Shown here in pieces: positions 5,656-6,199 of a stretch of DNA of 6,199 bases (positions within the stretch are counted from its first letter, which is position 1; each line of letters begins with the position of its first letter). Both the position numbers and the translations under genes were made by a program. The notes beneath the pieces are model-generated. The model saw nothing but the letters and a program-made list of their open reading frames with translations. It did not search any database and had not been told where the DNA came from. The DNA comes from Gammaproteobacteria bacterium (lineage in GTDB: Bacteria; Pseudomonadota; Gammaproteobacteria; Pseudomonadales; Azotimanducaceae_A), in NCBI GenBank assembly GCA_002714125.1, contig PAWP01000058.1:12663-18861 (forward strand), given 5' to 3'.

Positions 5656-6199
5656 ATAAATCTCCAGGACAAGGTTGCATTCATCACAGGTGGAGCATCT
5701 GGACTCGGCCGTGCCACCACCGAGCGGTTTATCGAGGCCGGCGCCAAAGTTGTCATATTTGACCTGAACGAAGAGATCGCCCGCAACACGTCGGTGGCTC
5801 ATCGCTAGAATAAAATCGATGCCACCGGCGACGTCCCCAATGAAGACCAAGTAGGCGCAGCAGTAGCGAAGACTAGCGATACTTTTGGCACGATCCACAT
5901 GAATCCTAACTCAGCGGGTATTGGCTCAGCTCAACGTACCGAGGGCAGTAAGCGCCTCATGCCACGCAAGTACTTCGAGTTTGTCATCCGGATCAACGTG
6001 ATTGGCATCTTCATGTGGCTCGCTTGTGCGCCGATGAGATGCAGAAAACTATCCGGTTACGAGCGATGGCGAGCGTGGCGGCATCGTTAACGTGGCCTCG
6101 GTCGCAGCATATGGCGGTCAGATTTGAAACGTAGCACACAGCGCCAGCAAGAACGGTATGTGGGATTGACACTGCCGCTCGCCCGCGACCTTGGCCGCG
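5656..6199 (+). pseudogene. Decayed short-chain dehydrogenase (HSD10 / 3-hydroxyacyl-CoA dehydrogenase type 2-like), runs off the window
   Basis: Reading from ATA 5656 gives an SDR N-terminus with the nucleotide-binding TGGASGLG at codons 11-18 and Asp36 after VVIF, which predicts NAD use. An in-frame TAG at 5806-5808 (codon 51) stops it. The same frame resumes with FGTIH and the NSAGIG motif up to INVIGIF near 6012. Three shifts follow, each explained by one missing base: an A at about 6013 (restoring NVARLCADEMQK), an A in the A-run 6045-6048 (restoring NYPVTSDGERGG) and a T at about 6159 (restoring GIVGLTLPLARDLGR). A second stop, TGA at 6125-6127, falls between the catalytic Ser (VASVAAY) and the YxxxK site. 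That site reads HSASK, so the catalytic Tyr is His (CAC at 6137-6139) while Lys remains. Functional relatives oxidise 3-hydroxyacyl-CoA, including in isoleucine breakdown. With this many lesions it cannot make the enzyme. The 3' end is outside the window. Confidence 0.9.

Noticed and set aside
5560..5898. Minus-strand open frame opposite the dehydrogenase remnant
   Set aside because: The plus strand shows clear SDR motifs over the same span, so the minus frame is only its complement and overlaps the murB upstream region.
5899..6090. Separate small plus-strand gene beginning at ATG 5899
   Set aside because: It is the same frame as the dehydrogenase remnant downstream of its TAG, and its translation (NSAGIG, INVIGIF) continues the SDR fold until the first frameshift. 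It is part of the pseudogene.

Overview
The window looks like a chromosomal segment of a moderately GC-rich gammaproteobacterium. Three intact housekeeping genes are recognised from their protein sequences. They are rluC (23S rRNA pseudouridine synthase, minus strand), rne (RNase E, plus strand, divergent from rluC) and murB (peptidoglycan precursor reductase, minus strand, tail-to-tail with rne). From memory, the order rluC / rne / murB matches the arrangement in Pseudomonas. The RNase E has a gammaproteobacterial build: a catalytic half very like that of E. coli, then a long, low-complexity, Arg-rich scaffold with a membrane-binding helix.

Layout. Positions 33-998 (minus) hold rluC, with a GTG start set by a good Shine-Dalgarno sequence. 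Positions 999-1562 are a 564-base divergent intergenic region. It holds a plausible extended -10 promoter for rne near 1070 and then a leader of roughly 480 nt with at least five inverted repeats that could fold in the RNA. One of them ends 14 bases before the rne start codon. This fits the autoregulated rne leader known from enterobacteria, although I cannot show homology. Positions 1563-4445 (plus) hold rne (960 aa), whose last 110 residues carry a three-copy degenerate repeat built around RGRAxNDPR. Positions 4446-4531 are a short convergent spacer with a strong hairpin. Positions 4532-5554 (minus) hold murB. From 5656 to the window end (plus) lies the wreck of a short-chain dehydrogenase/reductase gene resembling the type 2 3-hydroxyacyl-CoA dehydrogenase (HSD10) group. 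It has a lost start codon, two in-frame stops, three one-base deletions and a mutated catalytic tyrosine.

Functionally, rluC and rne act on ribosome maturation and RNA turnover, and murB acts on cell wall synthesis. They are neighbours, not one operon, because each changes strand. I see no mobile element, tRNA, CRISPR array or new defence system. The items most worth a second look are the decayed dehydrogenase, the repeated RNase E tail motif and the structured rne leader.
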